From Nitrospinia bacterium (GTDB lineage: Bacteria; Nitrospinota; Nitrospinia; Nitrospinales; JAJDAT01), in assembly GCA_029261715.1 (NCBI GenBank), contig JAJDAT010000005.1, positions 62,001-126,000 of the forward strand: a stretch of 64,000 nt of DNA. The letters run 5' to 3'. Positions 10,286-19,694 of this stretch are shown here, piece after piece. The notes beneath the pieces are model-generated. The model was not told the DNA's origin, made no database searches, and saw only the letters and a program-made list of their open reading frames with translations. Position 1 is the stretch's first letter; the number at the start of each line of letters is the position of its first letter. The position numbers and the translations under genes were made by a program.

Positions 10286-12013
10286 TCAGAACAGATCATT
10301 GGCTAGCGCTATGTCGTTTTCGTTGTGGATTTCCAACCAGCCTTGATGAATTTCAAAAAAATGAACGGGGAATCCTCGATTTATCATTTCTTGGATGAGG
10401 TTGGTAAAAGAAAACTGACTAAATGTTTTGCTTTTACTAAGATCACTTTCATAGTTTTGAGAGCAATCTTCAAATGTGTGAATGAAGTTTTCTGCGCCAG
10501 TTTTTGAAAACTTTGCTAGTCCTATAAATTCGTGCGTAGCTTCCGTTGGATCGATTTTATCTCCTATTTTTGAGATTAAATTTTCGTAAACAAAGCGGAT
10601 TTTACGCCTACCAGCGGATGATTTATTTCGGCTAGTTACAAAGTCGACAACCTTTCCCTCATCATGTCGGTGGTACTGGATTGCGTTATCAACGACTAAA
10701 ATAATATCTTCTTGGCATCGAATTAAGGGGCTTAAAATATGTTCCTCAAGTAAAATGTCCGAATACAACATAATAAAACCATTCTCCATCTTGCTACGGG
10801 CCATGATCAAGCTATGGAGAGTTGTTCCATCTAAGTAGTTAGGATTATGAACTTTCTGGATACTATTTGCTTTTAATTTATCGCCAGCATAACCCGATAC
10901 AACTGTAATGTCTGATAACCCGTTTGAATTTAGAGATGCGACTTGTCTGTCTAAAATCGTTTTCCCGGAAATCTCCAGCATTGCTTTTGGTTTTCCATTT
11001 AATACGGACTTTAAAATTTCATCCTCGCCAGCGGCAGGAATGATGACAGAATCTGCTCGCAAACTTTCTTCTAATTTATCTTTTTCTTTAACGTCTAAAA
11101 AACCAACCGTTTTAAAAATTTCTCTGACGGGAGCGCAGATAGGATCCGCTTCAAAGGACCTTTGATTTATGAGTATTGTCTTAGCAGTTTCCAGCATGGA
11201 TTGGTATGCGGCGCGTAGAAGATGGTTCGCATAAATGACTATATTGAATCCTGCCGATCTTAATTCGTCTTCATGAACTGAGTTATAGGTCGTTGGAACG
11301 CAAATTAAGGGCTTTGAAATATTTAATTCTTTTTGAAGTTCTCGGTAGAATACCGCAAATTCAAAAACTTCTTCCGGACTCTTTTGCTTTGAATGAATCA
11401 TTATCCCATCGACCCCGGCTTCTAGATAAACTCGAGCTCTATGTTTAGCGTCGTCCATACCAGCTTCGGCAATGAGGCTTTCAATTCGAGCGATGATCAT
11501 AAAGTCGTCTGAAGCTTGAACTGCTTTTCCTCGCCTTATTTTTTTTGCAAAATCTTCTGGAGTTTCCTGTTCTTGACTGGTTCCTGCCTCTAAACTATTT
11601 CTTTTTGGAAAGACTTTATCCTCAATAATAACGGCTGAAACTCCTGCCTTTTCTAATTTGGTTACGGAATATTCGAAATTATTTGGTTCGCCGCCGGTAT
11701 CCCCATCCACAATCATGGGTTTATTCGTAACCGCTAAAATTTCTTGAATTGACTGCAATCGAGAATCAAAACTGACAACTTCAATATCTGGATGACCCTT
11801 TGAAGCAGAATCGGTTAAACTGCTTTCCCAAATCCCATCAAACTCCCGAGCGATAGGACTACCTTCGTCAAGCCCTTGGACTTTAGCGTCGTTGGCGACG
11901 ATTCCGCTCAATCCGTTATGAGCTTCAATGATTCGAACTAATGCTTCTTCTTTTAAGGCTTTTTTAAGAAGACCACGGCGGTGTTCTGGCAAGATATTAT
12001 TTAAGAGTGTCAT
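10286..12013 (-). CDS. PEP mutase-nucleotidyltransferase fusion
   Basis: Two-domain protein of 575 residues. Residues ~1-300 are a phosphoenolpyruvate mutase of the isocitrate lyase superfamily: DGDTGGE (103-109) for metal/substrate binding and EDKVFPKRNS (131-140), the EDKxxxKxNS signature that separates PEP mutases from isocitrate lyases. PEP mutase makes the C-P bond of phosphonopyruvate. Residues from ~322 are a nucleotidyltransferase: IIPAAGEDEILKSVLNGKPK matches the LAAGxG...KPK nucleotide-binding motif, followed by GKTILDRQ and TVVSGYAGDKL. Such cytidylyltransferases can activate phosphonates for transfer to lipids or glycans. No phosphonopyruvate decarboxylase or transaminase is in the window. 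The substrate of the second domain is inferred. Confidence 0.88.
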   Translation of the reverse strand: MTLLNNILPEHRRGLLKKALKEEALVRIIEAHNGLSGIVANDAKVQGLDEGSPIAREFDGIWESSLTDSASKGHPDIEVVSFDSRLQSIQEILAVTNKPMIVDGDTGGEPNNFEYSVTKLEKAGVSAVIIEDKVFPKRNSLEAGTSQEQETPEDFAKKIRRGKAVQASDDFMIIARIESLIAEAGMDDAKHRARVYLEAGVDGIMIHSKQKSPEEVFEFAVFYRELQKELNISKPLICVPTTYNSVHEDELRSAGFNIVIYANHLLRAAYQSMLETAKTILINQRSFEADPICAPVREIFKTVGFLDVKEKDKLEESLRADSVIIPAAGEDEILKSVLNGKPKAMLEISGKTILDRQVASLNSNGLSDITVVSGYAGDKLKANSIQKVHNPNYLDGTTLHSLIMARSKMENGFIMLYSDILLEEHILSPLIRCQEDIILVVDNAIQYHRHDEGKVVDFVTSRNKSSAGRRKIRFVYENLISKIGDKIDPTEATHEFIGLAKFSKTGAENFIHTFEDCSQNYESDLSKSKTFSQFSFTNLIQEMINRGFPVHFFEIHQGWLEIHNENDIALANDLF

Positions 12014-12030
12014 TTAGCTTTAGTATGGTT

Positions 12031-12297
12031 TTAAATTTTAATTTTTTCTAAGCGATCCCGAATCCAGGGAGAAATAAAAAAACCTTCAAGGTCTAAACTT
12101 TCGAATCCTTGAAGTATTATATTTATTTGTTCTTCATCCGGTAATTTTTTATCTAGGATAATTACTTGGTTTCCATTGATTTTACAATAACCGCTTTGGA
12201 AGTGGAACTCTATGTCGGTTAGATCTCGATAAATTATTTCTACGGAAAGTTTGTTAGCGCAATTTTTAATGTCGTCTAATTGTGCTTGAGGGGTCAT
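12031..12297 (-). CDS. Conserved-looking hypothetical protein, 88 aa
   Basis: I do not recognise a family. The 88-residue product has a short Cys (NCANKL) near residue 13, a central beta-rich part (EIIYRDLTDIEFHFQSGYCKINGNQVIILDK split over three strands) and a helical end (EQINIILQGF...RDRLEKIKI). No signal peptide or membrane segment is seen. It lies 17 bases after rseP and 17 bases before the PEP mutase fusion, same strand, so it is probably translated as part of that operon. Confidence 0.75.
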   Translation of the reverse strand: MTPQAQLDDIKNCANKLSVEIIYRDLTDIEFHFQSGYCKINGNQVIILDKKLPDEEQINIILQGFESLDLEGFFISPWIRDRLEKIKI

Positions 12298-12313
12298 GTA
12301 AAGTTTTTAAGGT

Positions 12314-13684
12314 TTAGGAAATAATCCTCATTATGTCGTTGTAAAAAGCGAAAACCATCAAAGAAATCAACATGAAAAAACCAACTTGTTGAGCTCTTTC
12401 TCGGTTTCTTTCGCTCACGGGCTTTCCTTTTATAGCTTCGATCAAGAAAAACAAAATATGACCGCCGTCAAGGATAGGGATAGGTAATAAGTTTAGGAGA
12501 CCAAGATTGATGCTTAATAATGCAGTCAAGCGAATAGTTTGGTTAAAGCCTTGTTCCGCTTGTTCGTCATAGATTTGGAATATTAAAATTGGTCCGCCAA
12601 TAGAGTCCGCTGGGACGGTTCCAAAAATCATTTTTTTAATGGATTGACCAATTAAGAACGTCAATCGAACGGTTTCTTCGAAAGATCTTTGGATGGCGCC
12701 AAAAACGCCATAACGCTCCAAAATCATTTCGCCGGTGAGCCCTAATCCAAGCTCTCCAATTTCTATGGATTTTCCCTCTTGGTCTTTAACTGTTTTTGGT
12801 CTAGGGGTAATTGGAATGTCAAGTTCGCTACCGTCTCTCGTAACTTTAAAAACGACTTTTTGACCTGGTTTATCGACAGCATATTTTTTTAAATCCATCC
12901 ATCCGCGAAAAAGATGGTTGTCAATCGATAAAACTTTATCTTCCAAATTGAATCCAGCTTTTTCAGCTTCGGAATCTTTTGCAATATAAGTGACTTTTTG
13001 AACTAATGGAGTTACTCCAATCAGGCCAACTTTTTCTTTTTCGCCAAATAAATTTGTTGTTTCTTCGGAGACAGGAGTGATGAGTAAATTTATGACTTGA
13101 GTTTCGCCCCGTTCAATCGTGAAGTCCATTCTTTTTCCGGGGTTTTTATGGACTACCTCCTGTAATTTCTCCCAAAACTTGACCTCAGTTCCGTCAATCC
13201 CAACGATTTTATCTCCAGATTGCAACCCTGCAACCTCTGCAGGAGAACCTTCTTTTACCGTTCCTATAGCGGTTGATAAATTGGGAGCCCCATTCATATA
13301 AACGACTACATAAATGGCAATCGCAAAAAGAATGTTAAATAAAGGGCCGCCAAAAGCTATCGCCAATCGATGGTTAACGGGAGCTCCTGAAAAAGAACCA
13401 GTTTGGTCGGTTAATTCCTCTTTGGGGTCTTCTCCCTTCATTTTCACGTAACCGCCTAATGGGATGGCAGAAATCATGTAGTCGGTTTTTCCTTGAGTAA
13501 ACCCAATTATTTTGGGGCCAAACCCGAGGGAAAATTTTTCTACTTCAACACCACAACGTCTTGCGATTAAAAAGTGCCCCAATTCATGGACAAAAATTAA
13601 GGCCGCAAGAGCCGCCAAAAATACGAAAATGGAATTTACAAAACCTAGAATTTTGTCTAAGGGAAAAGCTGAAAGCTCGATCAT
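12314..13684 (-). CDS. rseP: RIP zinc metalloprotease RseP (site-2 protease)
   Basis: Intramembrane metalloprotease that cuts transmembrane segments of anti-sigma factors and leftover signal peptides. The 456-residue product has the HExxH zinc motif at residues 33-37 (HELGH) inside the first membrane segment, a central pair of PDZ domains (GSPAEVAGLQSGDKI and AEKAGFNLEDKVLSI), and the second half of the active site NLLPIPILDGGH in a later membrane segment. The order of elements and length match RseP. Neighbours are lolA upstream and a hypothetical gene downstream. Confidence 0.96.
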   Translation of the reverse strand: MIELSAFPLDKILGFVNSIFVFLAALAALIFVHELGHFLIARRCGVEVEKFSLGFGPKIIGFTQGKTDYMISAIPLGGYVKMKGEDPKEELTDQTGSFSGAPVNHRLAIAFGGPLFNILFAIAIYVVVYMNGAPNLSTAIGTVKEGSPAEVAGLQSGDKIVGIDGTEVKFWEKLQEVVHKNPGKRMDFTIERGETQVINLLITPVSEETTNLFGEKEKVGLIGVTPLVQKVTYIAKDSEAEKAGFNLEDKVLSIDNHLFRGWMDLKKYAVDKPGQKVVFKVTRDGSELDIPITPRPKTVKDQEGKSIEIGELGLGLTGEMILERYGVFGAIQRSFEETVRLTFLIGQSIKKMIFGTVPADSIGGPILIFQIYDEQAEQGFNQTIRLTALLSINLGLLNLLPIPILDGGHILFFLIEAIKGKPVSERNRERAQQVGFFMLISLMVFAFYNDIMRIIS

Positions 13685-13716
13685 TATTATTTAACTAAGA
13701 ATTTGGATTTTTATTG

Positions 13717-14373
13717 TCAGTCCCGATCCGAGGCGTCAATGAGATCTACTCCTTCTGGAGTTTCAAAATCAAATAAGGTGTCGGGAAAAGTAAGGTTTAT
13801 TTCAATTGATTCAAATACAATTTCTGTTGTGTTACCTAAACTATCATACACCTTTGAGCCAAGTATTTGGTAATTTTTGTTATCCACTGATAAAGCTAAT
13901 TTTTCCATTCCGCGATCTTTTTGTAATGGAATAAGTAGTACTTGAGATGTTTTTTCGTTTTTAATCACCTTATCAAGACGGAAAGAATCGGTTAATTTCC
14001 CTTCTCCTGATAGGAATAAGGCTGGAGTATTAGCGGTATACACATCCTTTATGGAAGCTTTAGTTACCTGGTTTTCTTCCGGAGCATAAAGCCAAAAAGT
14101 ATTATTATTGACAATAAGCGTTTGCGGATCAGGGTTTTTATAGACCCATTTCATTTTACCGGGTTTTTTAATAATAACTTCTCCTTCGGCGTTTTGAGTT
14201 TGATCCATTATCTGAACAAAAGCTTTTTGGGAAAATTTAGCTTTAAATGTTTTAGCCTCTTCGTATCTTTTTTGAATGAATTCTAGAATATCCCCGTTTT
14301 CTTCCCCCCATCCATTTGTATTGAGATTGAAAATAAAGATGACTAATAAGAAAATTTTTAAAGAAGGTTTCAT
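13717..14373 (-). CDS. lolA: Outer-membrane lipoprotein carrier LolA
   Basis: Periplasmic chaperone that ferries lipoproteins from the LolCDE transporter to the outer membrane. The 218-residue product begins with a signal peptide (MKPSLKIFLLVIFIFNL) and continues with the LolA barrel signature: FSQKAFVQIMDQTQNAEGEV, KKPGKMKWVYKNPDPQ, NNNTFWLYAPEENQV. The length is slightly above the typical 200. Located 32 bases before rseP and 31 bases after purN on the same strand. The presence of lolA supports a diderm cell envelope. Confidence 0.93.
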   Translation of the reverse strand: MKPSLKIFLLVIFIFNLNTNGWGEENGDILEFIQKRYEEAKTFKAKFSQKAFVQIMDQTQNAEGEVIIKKPGKMKWVYKNPDPQTLIVNNNTFWLYAPEENQVTKASIKDVYTANTPALFLSGEGKLTDSFRLDKVIKNEKTSQVLLIPLQKDRGMEKLALSVDNKNYQILGSKVYDSLGNTTEIVFESIEINLTFPDTLFDFETPEGVDLIDASDRD

Positions 14374-14404
14374 ACGTTTTTTTTTGTTAAGTGATAGTTG
14401 TTGT

Positions 14405-15013
14405 TTAACTCGTAGTTTTTCTACCGCAAATAATGATTTGGTTGTTCATGATAGATTGAATCGCTTTTGGGTAAAGTTTATGTTCTTCTGCGAGGATACG
14501 ATCAGATAATGTTTCTTCGGTGTCGTCGTCAAATACCGGAACAGAGGTTTGGCAAATGATAGGGCCTGTGTCTACTCCTTCGTCTACAAAATGAACCGTG
14601 CAACCAGCCAGCTTTACTCCATATTCTAGAGCTTGTTTTTGAGCGTCTAAGCCAGGAAAAGCGGGTAAAAGCGATGGATGAACATTGATTATTTTTTTTG
14701 GAAAAGCGTGGATAAATTCTGCGCTTAAAATTCGCATAAAACCAGCTAAACAAATTAAGTCGATTGAGCTTTCTTTTAAGCGAGAAACCATAGCCTTGTC
14801 GAAGGCAATTTTATTTTCAAAAGATTTCGGATCCATATGAATTGATTGGATACCATGTCGCTTGCATCGTTCCAATGCGTGAGCATTTTCTTTATTGCTG
14901 ATGACTAACGCTATTTTTACGTTAGGAGTTTCTTTTTCAATCCAATCTATGATTGCCTGTAGATTAGTTCCTCTTCCAGAAACTAATACGCCTAATCGAA
15001 ATTCTTTACTCAT
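14405..15013 (-). CDS. purN: Phosphoribosylglycinamide formyltransferase PurN
   Basis: Third step of purine synthesis, transferring a formyl group from 10-formyl-tetrahydrofolate to GAR. The 202-residue product starts RLGVLVSGRGTNLQAIID (phosphate loop), has AGFMRILS, then the catalytic region INVHPSLLPAFPGLDAQ with the conserved Asn and His, and HFVDEGVDTGPII with the catalytic Asp. All three catalytic residues are present. First gene of the purN-lolA-rseP run on the minus strand. Confidence 0.96.
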   Translation of the reverse strand: MSKEFRLGVLVSGRGTNLQAIIDWIEKETPNVKIALVISNKENAHALERCKRHGIQSIHMDPKSFENKIAFDKAMVSRLKESSIDLICLAGFMRILSAEFIHAFPKKIINVHPSLLPAFPGLDAQKQALEYGVKLAGCTVHFVDEGVDTGPIICQTSVPVFDDDTEETLSDRILAEEHKLYPKAIQSIMNNQIIICGRKTTS

Positions 15014-15229
15014 GGATAAATATTTAGCTACGTTATTTGGTTAGTTGGGGTTTAGTTGTTGAGTTTACAATTTTAATAAATTTAAAAAAGTCTATGGCGG
15101 GACATTACAACAATATCGAGAGGACTTTAGAGAGTAACCATTTTACTAAAGAGCCTTTATTTAAAATATTCCTCGCTGAAAGCGATGTCAACAAAAAGGA
15201 AAGATAATTCTTTAAAGTTTCCTAAGTGG

Positions 15230-17947
15230 TTAAGATCTTTTTTCGATCGTAAAGTTGTCAACCTGCGCTTTTAGTTTCTCCGACATTTCAAATATTTTCT
15301 TTGTTTCGGTTGAGGTACGGTTGATAGCAGACGATGTTTGTTTACTGCCTTTATTGATTTCTTTCAACGCGGAGACAACATGATCGGTATCTTCTTTTTG
15401 TTGGATGGTGGAATGAGAAATTATTTCTACCGCTTCAGCAGTGGATTTTGCGTTTTGGACCAGTGTTTCTAACTTAATAATAGTTTCCTCTGCCAAGTGT
15501 CCGCCTTCTTTGATTTGGGTTGAACCATTTTCAGACGCCATGACTAGCCTATTGATTGCTTTTTGGATTTCTTCGGTTTTGCTTTGAATTTCAGATGTGG
15601 ATTCCATAACGTTATCCGCTAAATGACGAATTTCCCCCGCAACAACCGCAAAACGTTTACCTGCAGCCCCAGCGCTAGCCGCTTCAATAGCGGCGTTGAA
15701 AGCTATTAGTTTGGTTTGGTCGGCAATGCTATTAATTAAATTCATAACTTTCCCGATTTCGTTGGATTTGCGTCCGAGGGCGACGATTTCTCTTAATGTT
15801 GACTGATTGTCTTTTGTGATGTCGTCTATTTTAGATTTTAGAGAAGCCATAGCGTTCATTCCGCTTTCTGATTCATTAAGAGTATTACCGGAAATTTCAC
15901 TTACTGAGTTTGCGCGTTCTGCCATTTGAGCGGAAGATACTACTAGCTTTTCCGCAGTTGCAAAAATCTCTGATATGGAGGAGGCCTGCTCTGATGAAAC
16001 TGTAGCTTGATCTTTAATTTCTTTGTCGATTTCTTGTACGGAATGAGTCAGTTTTGAAGATGTATCGGAAATAGTTCTAATGCTGTTAATAAGTTCGTTA
16101 AAAAGAGTAGAAAGACTTTCTCCCATACGGCCAATGGAATCTTTTCCGGTTACAGTGACGTTATGTGTCAAGTTTCCGCTTGCAGCGGCATCGATCGCAA
16201 CAAGCATACTATCAACCTTGCGCCTTAAATCGTTGGTTGCCGCTTTTTCATTTGAGGACATTTCTTCAGCAGTGTGTTCCGCTTCTTTTTTTTCTTTTAC
16301 TTGATTGAGCATTTTATCTAGCGAACGTTTAAATTCCCCTTCAAGTTGTATATTCTCTACGCCAGTGTCGCCTCCTAAAATACGCTCAGTAGACTCGATA
16401 AATTTTTGCAATCGAATTTGCATTTCAGAAAAGGCGGTTTGAAGAACTCCTAAATCATTTAATGTTTCCGAATCCATCAAGTTTTGTTTTAAATCGCCGC
16501 GAGCAATGTTTTGAGCTATTTCTTGAGCTCTGCGAACTAAAACGACAAGAGGTTTGGAAAACCATCTGGCTATAAAATAAGCTGAGATAATGAGGATAAT
16601 GGCCAGGACGCCTATAAATACTAAAATCCAATGCTTAAACTGGTTTTGAGTTTCTAAAGCTTCTTCTTCATTTACCTCAGCTAATATTGCCCAGTTTAAG
16701 CCTAGAATAGAAACCGTTCCGTAGGAGCTGAGTACAGGAATGCCGCGATAATCGAGGAAGGTATTAAATCCAGAATACCCTTTAATAGCGGCTTTTGATC
16801 CTTGTGTTTTTATTGAGTGGAATCCAATGGACGTGTTTAAATCTTTAGATTTTTTTATAATTGTTGGATCGATATCTAGTTCTTTTAATGTTTTGAAATA
16901 GGTCTCTGGTTGTTCGATAAGAAGCCGCGAATTATTTCGCATTTTATAATCAGGGCCAACCAAATAAACTTCTCCCGATTTTCCTAAACCTACTTTTCCC
17001 CATTGCCTTCGACTGGTCATAACTTCATTGATTTTGTCGATCGGAGCTTGAAGAATTAAAACTCCTGCTTTGACTCCTTTGTCATAAATTGGCGAAGCAA
17101 TAAAGGCAGCTGGGGCATTGTAAGAGGGTTCATAAGGTTCGAAATCGTCAAAAAAAACTGCGTTTGAGGATTTCGCGTTTAAAGCGGCTTTAAAGGCTCT
17201 TCCCAGGCCGGTTTCTGCGTAAGGACCGGTTAAAAGACTGGTTGAAAAATCGACTTCTTTAAAGACTGTATAGACGATATGACCCGTCTCAGGCTCAACC
17301 AGGAAAATGTCGTAATAGCCAAATCTTTCTAAAAAATCACGAATAATAGGGTGGAATTTCGAGTGAGTTTTAGAGTAAGAGCTAGAGTCAGGAGCTTGGT
17401 TTAAAAAGTGTTTTTTCCCGATAAGGTTAGGGTTTTCCGTTATGTAAAGCGATTGCAAGATTTGAGAAACCTTTTTGGAGGGGAGCCACTTATCCAGCGA
17501 TTGAGAAGAAGCTCCAGGAGTGTTTTGAAGCTGATATTCATATCTTGAAATTAAATCTTTTTTTTGAAAGGAATATTCTTCTCCAATTTCTTTTTCAACT
17601 TTTAAGAAAGATTTTTTAAACTCTTTCATTGCGTCCACGACCATGTAGTCGTTTGAAAAAGTAATTATTTGGTTCTCGATCTGTTTGAAGTAGCTTTCTA
17701 TTTGAAGCTTCTTTTCTTCGCGAAGAGCAACAAGCCGGTTTTTATTTATATCCAGTAATTCCGCTTTTATTTTTTGGTTTAAAGAGTAGGTTAAAGCCCC
17801 TAAGGGAATGAGTCCTGAAATTAATAATATAACGGCGAGTTTGACACGTATGTTTAAACGCAATCCTCCCGTTTCGGAAGCGTCGGTATTTGAAGCCCCA
17901 GGACTTGGGTCGCCCTTTTGGATCGCGAACTCGTTGGATTCACGCAT
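15230..17947 (-). CDS. Methyl-accepting chemotaxis protein with large periplasmic sensor
   Basis: Membrane chemoreceptor of 905 residues that signals to a CheA/CheW array. Order: cytoplasmic N-tail; first membrane segment near residues 33-53; a periplasmic sensor of almost 400 residues that looks like a double Cache domain (SYNAPAAFIASPIYDKG, VGLGKSGEVYLVGPD); second membrane segment near 445-467; HAMP; a second HAMP-like region near 590-640; then the methyl-accepting helical hairpin with the tip IADQTKLIAFNAAIEAA and RFAVVAGEIRHLAD. AGGAG lies about 8 bases before the ATG. The ligand is unknown. It is divergently oriented from the trp operon. Confidence 0.95.
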   Translation of the reverse strand: MRESNEFAIQKGDPSPGASNTDASETGGLRLNIRVKLAVILLISGLIPLGALTYSLNQKIKAELLDINKNRLVALREEKKLQIESYFKQIENQIITFSNDYMVVDAMKEFKKSFLKVEKEIGEEYSFQKKDLISRYEYQLQNTPGASSQSLDKWLPSKKVSQILQSLYITENPNLIGKKHFLNQAPDSSSYSKTHSKFHPIIRDFLERFGYYDIFLVEPETGHIVYTVFKEVDFSTSLLTGPYAETGLGRAFKAALNAKSSNAVFFDDFEPYEPSYNAPAAFIASPIYDKGVKAGVLILQAPIDKINEVMTSRRQWGKVGLGKSGEVYLVGPDYKMRNNSRLLIEQPETYFKTLKELDIDPTIIKKSKDLNTSIGFHSIKTQGSKAAIKGYSGFNTFLDYRGIPVLSSYGTVSILGLNWAILAEVNEEEALETQNQFKHWILVFIGVLAIILIISAYFIARWFSKPLVVLVRRAQEIAQNIARGDLKQNLMDSETLNDLGVLQTAFSEMQIRLQKFIESTERILGGDTGVENIQLEGEFKRSLDKMLNQVKEKKEAEHTAEEMSSNEKAATNDLRRKVDSMLVAIDAAASGNLTHNVTVTGKDSIGRMGESLSTLFNELINSIRTISDTSSKLTHSVQEIDKEIKDQATVSSEQASSISEIFATAEKLVVSSAQMAERANSVSEISGNTLNESESGMNAMASLKSKIDDITKDNQSTLREIVALGRKSNEIGKVMNLINSIADQTKLIAFNAAIEAASAGAAGKRFAVVAGEIRHLADNVMESTSEIQSKTEEIQKAINRLVMASENGSTQIKEGGHLAEETIIKLETLVQNAKSTAEAVEIISHSTIQQKEDTDHVVSALKEINKGSKQTSSAINRTSTETKKIFEMSEKLKAQVDNFTIEKRS

Positions 17948-18100
17948 AGGACGTTCTCCTCAAACGTTTAGAAAGGGAATATTTAATAGCTTATCTTAAC
18001 ATTAACGGTCTAAAGATTTGAAGAAAGTTTGGAAAGGGAAAAATACATAGCATAAAGTAAAATAGTGGTTCAAAAGAAGTAAAACGTATCATCGATAATC

Positions 18101-18129
18101 TTGACGAGACTCGCTTAATAATATAGAAT
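18101..18129 (+). promoter_or_regulatory. Sigma70-type promoter of the trp operon
   Basis: TTGACG at 18101-18106 and TAGAAT at 18124-18129 are separated by 17 bases, one mismatch each from the sigma70 consensus. Transcription would begin near 18136, giving a leader of about 65 bases that ends in the terminator hairpin directly before trpE. Confidence 0.75.
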
Positions 18130-18172
18130 CCATTGTTTTAACGACGTTTTCCCCTCCCAAGATTGGGCCTTT

Positions 18173-18197
18173 AGCACAGGTTTCCTGTGCTTTTTTT
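18173..18197 (+). terminator. Leader terminator/attenuator abutting trpE
   Basis: A perfect 8-base-pair GC-containing stem (18173-18180 with 18184-18191, loop of 3) is followed by a T-run to 18197. The trpE ATG begins at 18201. The hairpin occupies the place where a Shine-Dalgarno sequence would be, and no other SD is seen. It therefore sits between the promoter and trpE and should control read-through. A smaller CCCA/TGGG hairpin lies just before it (about 18157-18168). No leader peptide with Trp codons was found. Confidence 0.75.
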
Positions 18198-18200
18198 ATT

Positions 18201-19694
18201 ATGTATAAACCCACCCTAGACGAATTTAGAGAGAAAGCCCAGGAAGGGAATCTTATTCCCATCTATAAGGAGGTTTTGGCTGATTTAGAGACTCCAGTTT
18301 CGGCATTTCTTAAATTGGGAAATAATCCTTATTCATTTCTATTGGAGAGTGTCGAGGGTGGAGAGAAATGGGCTCGTTATAGTTTCCTGGGATGCGATCC
18401 TTCGAATGTGATTTCTTTGAAAGGTTCTACTGTTGAGATTTTGGAGGGGGATCATAAGGAATCCAAGGATACAGGTGAATCTCATCCTCTGGATTACCTG
18501 AAAAAAATGCTCTCGAAGTACAAACCAGTTGATGACCCAACGTTGCCTCGATTTTCTGGCGGCGCTGTTGGTTTTATCTGTTATGACATGGTTCGATATT
18601 ACGAAGAGCTGCCGGATAATACTGAAGACGACTTGAATTTGCCGGACGCGGTTTTTGTCGTCGCAGATACGCTTTTGATATTTGACGATATTTTTAAAAA
18701 AATAAAGATAGTTTCCAACGCTTTTATTGAAAACGATAACTTGGAAGACGCTTATCAAAAGGCGATCGATAAAATTGACTCAATCGAAAAGAAATTACTC
18801 GAACCTCTAAAGTCTGCTCCATTTCCCAAACCGTCTGGAAAGAAGATGGACCCGGATAAGATTGAATCTAATTTTGAAAAAGAAGAGTTTAAGAAGTCCG
18901 TTCAGAAAATTAAGGACTATATTAAAGAAGGCGACGTTATTCAGACTGTATTGGCGCAAAGGTTAAAATTCGATGTTTCGCAGGATCCTTTTACGATTTA
19001 TCGAGCTTTAAGAACGGTAAATCCTTCCCCATATATGTATTATTTGAATTTTGGCGATACTTATGTAGTAGGCGCTTCTCCAGAGGTTTTAGTTCGTGTC
19101 GAAGACGATTTTGCGGAAACACGACCTATCGCGGGAACCCGGCCTCGGGGAGAGAATGAGTCGGAAGATAAAAAACTAGAAGAAGAATTACTGAACGATC
19201 AAAAAGAATTGGCCGAACACATCATGTTAGTGGATTTGGGAAGAAATGATCTTGGCCGTGTCGCTAAAATTGGATCGGTTAATGTGAATGAAAGTTTTTC
19301 AATCGAGAGATATTCCCATGTTATGCATATTGTCTCGAATGTTCAATGTCGTTTGAAGGAAGGAATGGATTGTTTTGAGGCGTTGAAGTCGACTTTTCCT
19401 GCAGGCACGCTTTCTGGAGCTCCCAAAATTCGAGCAATGGAAATAATTGATGAACTTGAACCAACTCGGCGTGGTATTTATGGCGGAGCAGTTGGCTATA
19501 TTGGTTTTAGCGGTAATTTAGACGCTGCAATAGCTATTCGCACTCTCGTAATAAAAAATAATGTCGCTTATTTAGGGGTTGGCGCTGGCATTGTTGCCGA
19601 TTCAGACCCAGAAAAAGAATTTGAAGAGACAATGAATAAAGGGAAAGCGTTATTAAAAGCAATTGAATTGGCTGAACGGGGTTTGGTTTTATGA
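18201..19694 (+). CDS. trpE: Anthranilate synthase component I
   Basis: Converts chorismate and ammonia (from TrpG) to anthranilate, the first step of tryptophan synthesis. The 497-residue product starts in the family manner ([20 protein letters not shown]), has the N-terminal Trp-binding region (the LLES motif is present, [13 protein letters not shown]) used in feedback inhibition, and the chorismate-binding domain with [49 protein letters not shown] and [12 protein letters not shown]. No clear SD precedes the ATG; the leader terminator lies there. It overlaps trpG by 4 bases. Confidence 0.98.
   Translation: MYKPTLDEFREKAQEGNLIPIYKEVLADLETPVSAFLKLGNNPYSFLLESVEGGEKWARYSFLGCDPSNVISLKGSTVEILEGDHKESKDTGESHPLDYLKKMLSKYKPVDDPTLPRFSGGAVGFICYDMVRYYEELPDNTEDDLNLPDAVFVVADTLLIFDDIFKKIKIVSNAFIENDNLEDAYQKAIDKIDSIEKKLLEPLKSAPFPKPSGKKMDPDKIESNFEKEEFKKSVQKIKDYIKEGDVIQTVLAQRLKFDVSQDPFTIYRALRTVNPSPYMYYLNFGDTYVVGASPEVLVRVEDDFAETRPIAGTRPRGENESEDKKLEEELLNDQKELAEHIMLVDLGRNDLGRVAKIGSVNVNESFSIERYSHVMHIVSNVQCRLKEGMDCFEALKSTFPAGTLSGAPKIRAMEIIDELEPTRRGIYGGAVGYIGFSGNLDAAIAIRTLVIKNNVAYLGVGAGIVADSDPEKEFEETMNKGKALLKAIELAERGLVL

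Noticed and set aside
18136-18200. Leader peptide with Trp codons for trp attenuation
   Set aside because: I looked in all three frames; no start codon with tandem TGG codons was found, so classical ribosome-mediated attenuation is not supported.
18339-18758. 139-codon minus-strand frame inside trpE
   Set aside because: It is entirely within the well-supported trpE gene on the opposite strand and has no motif.
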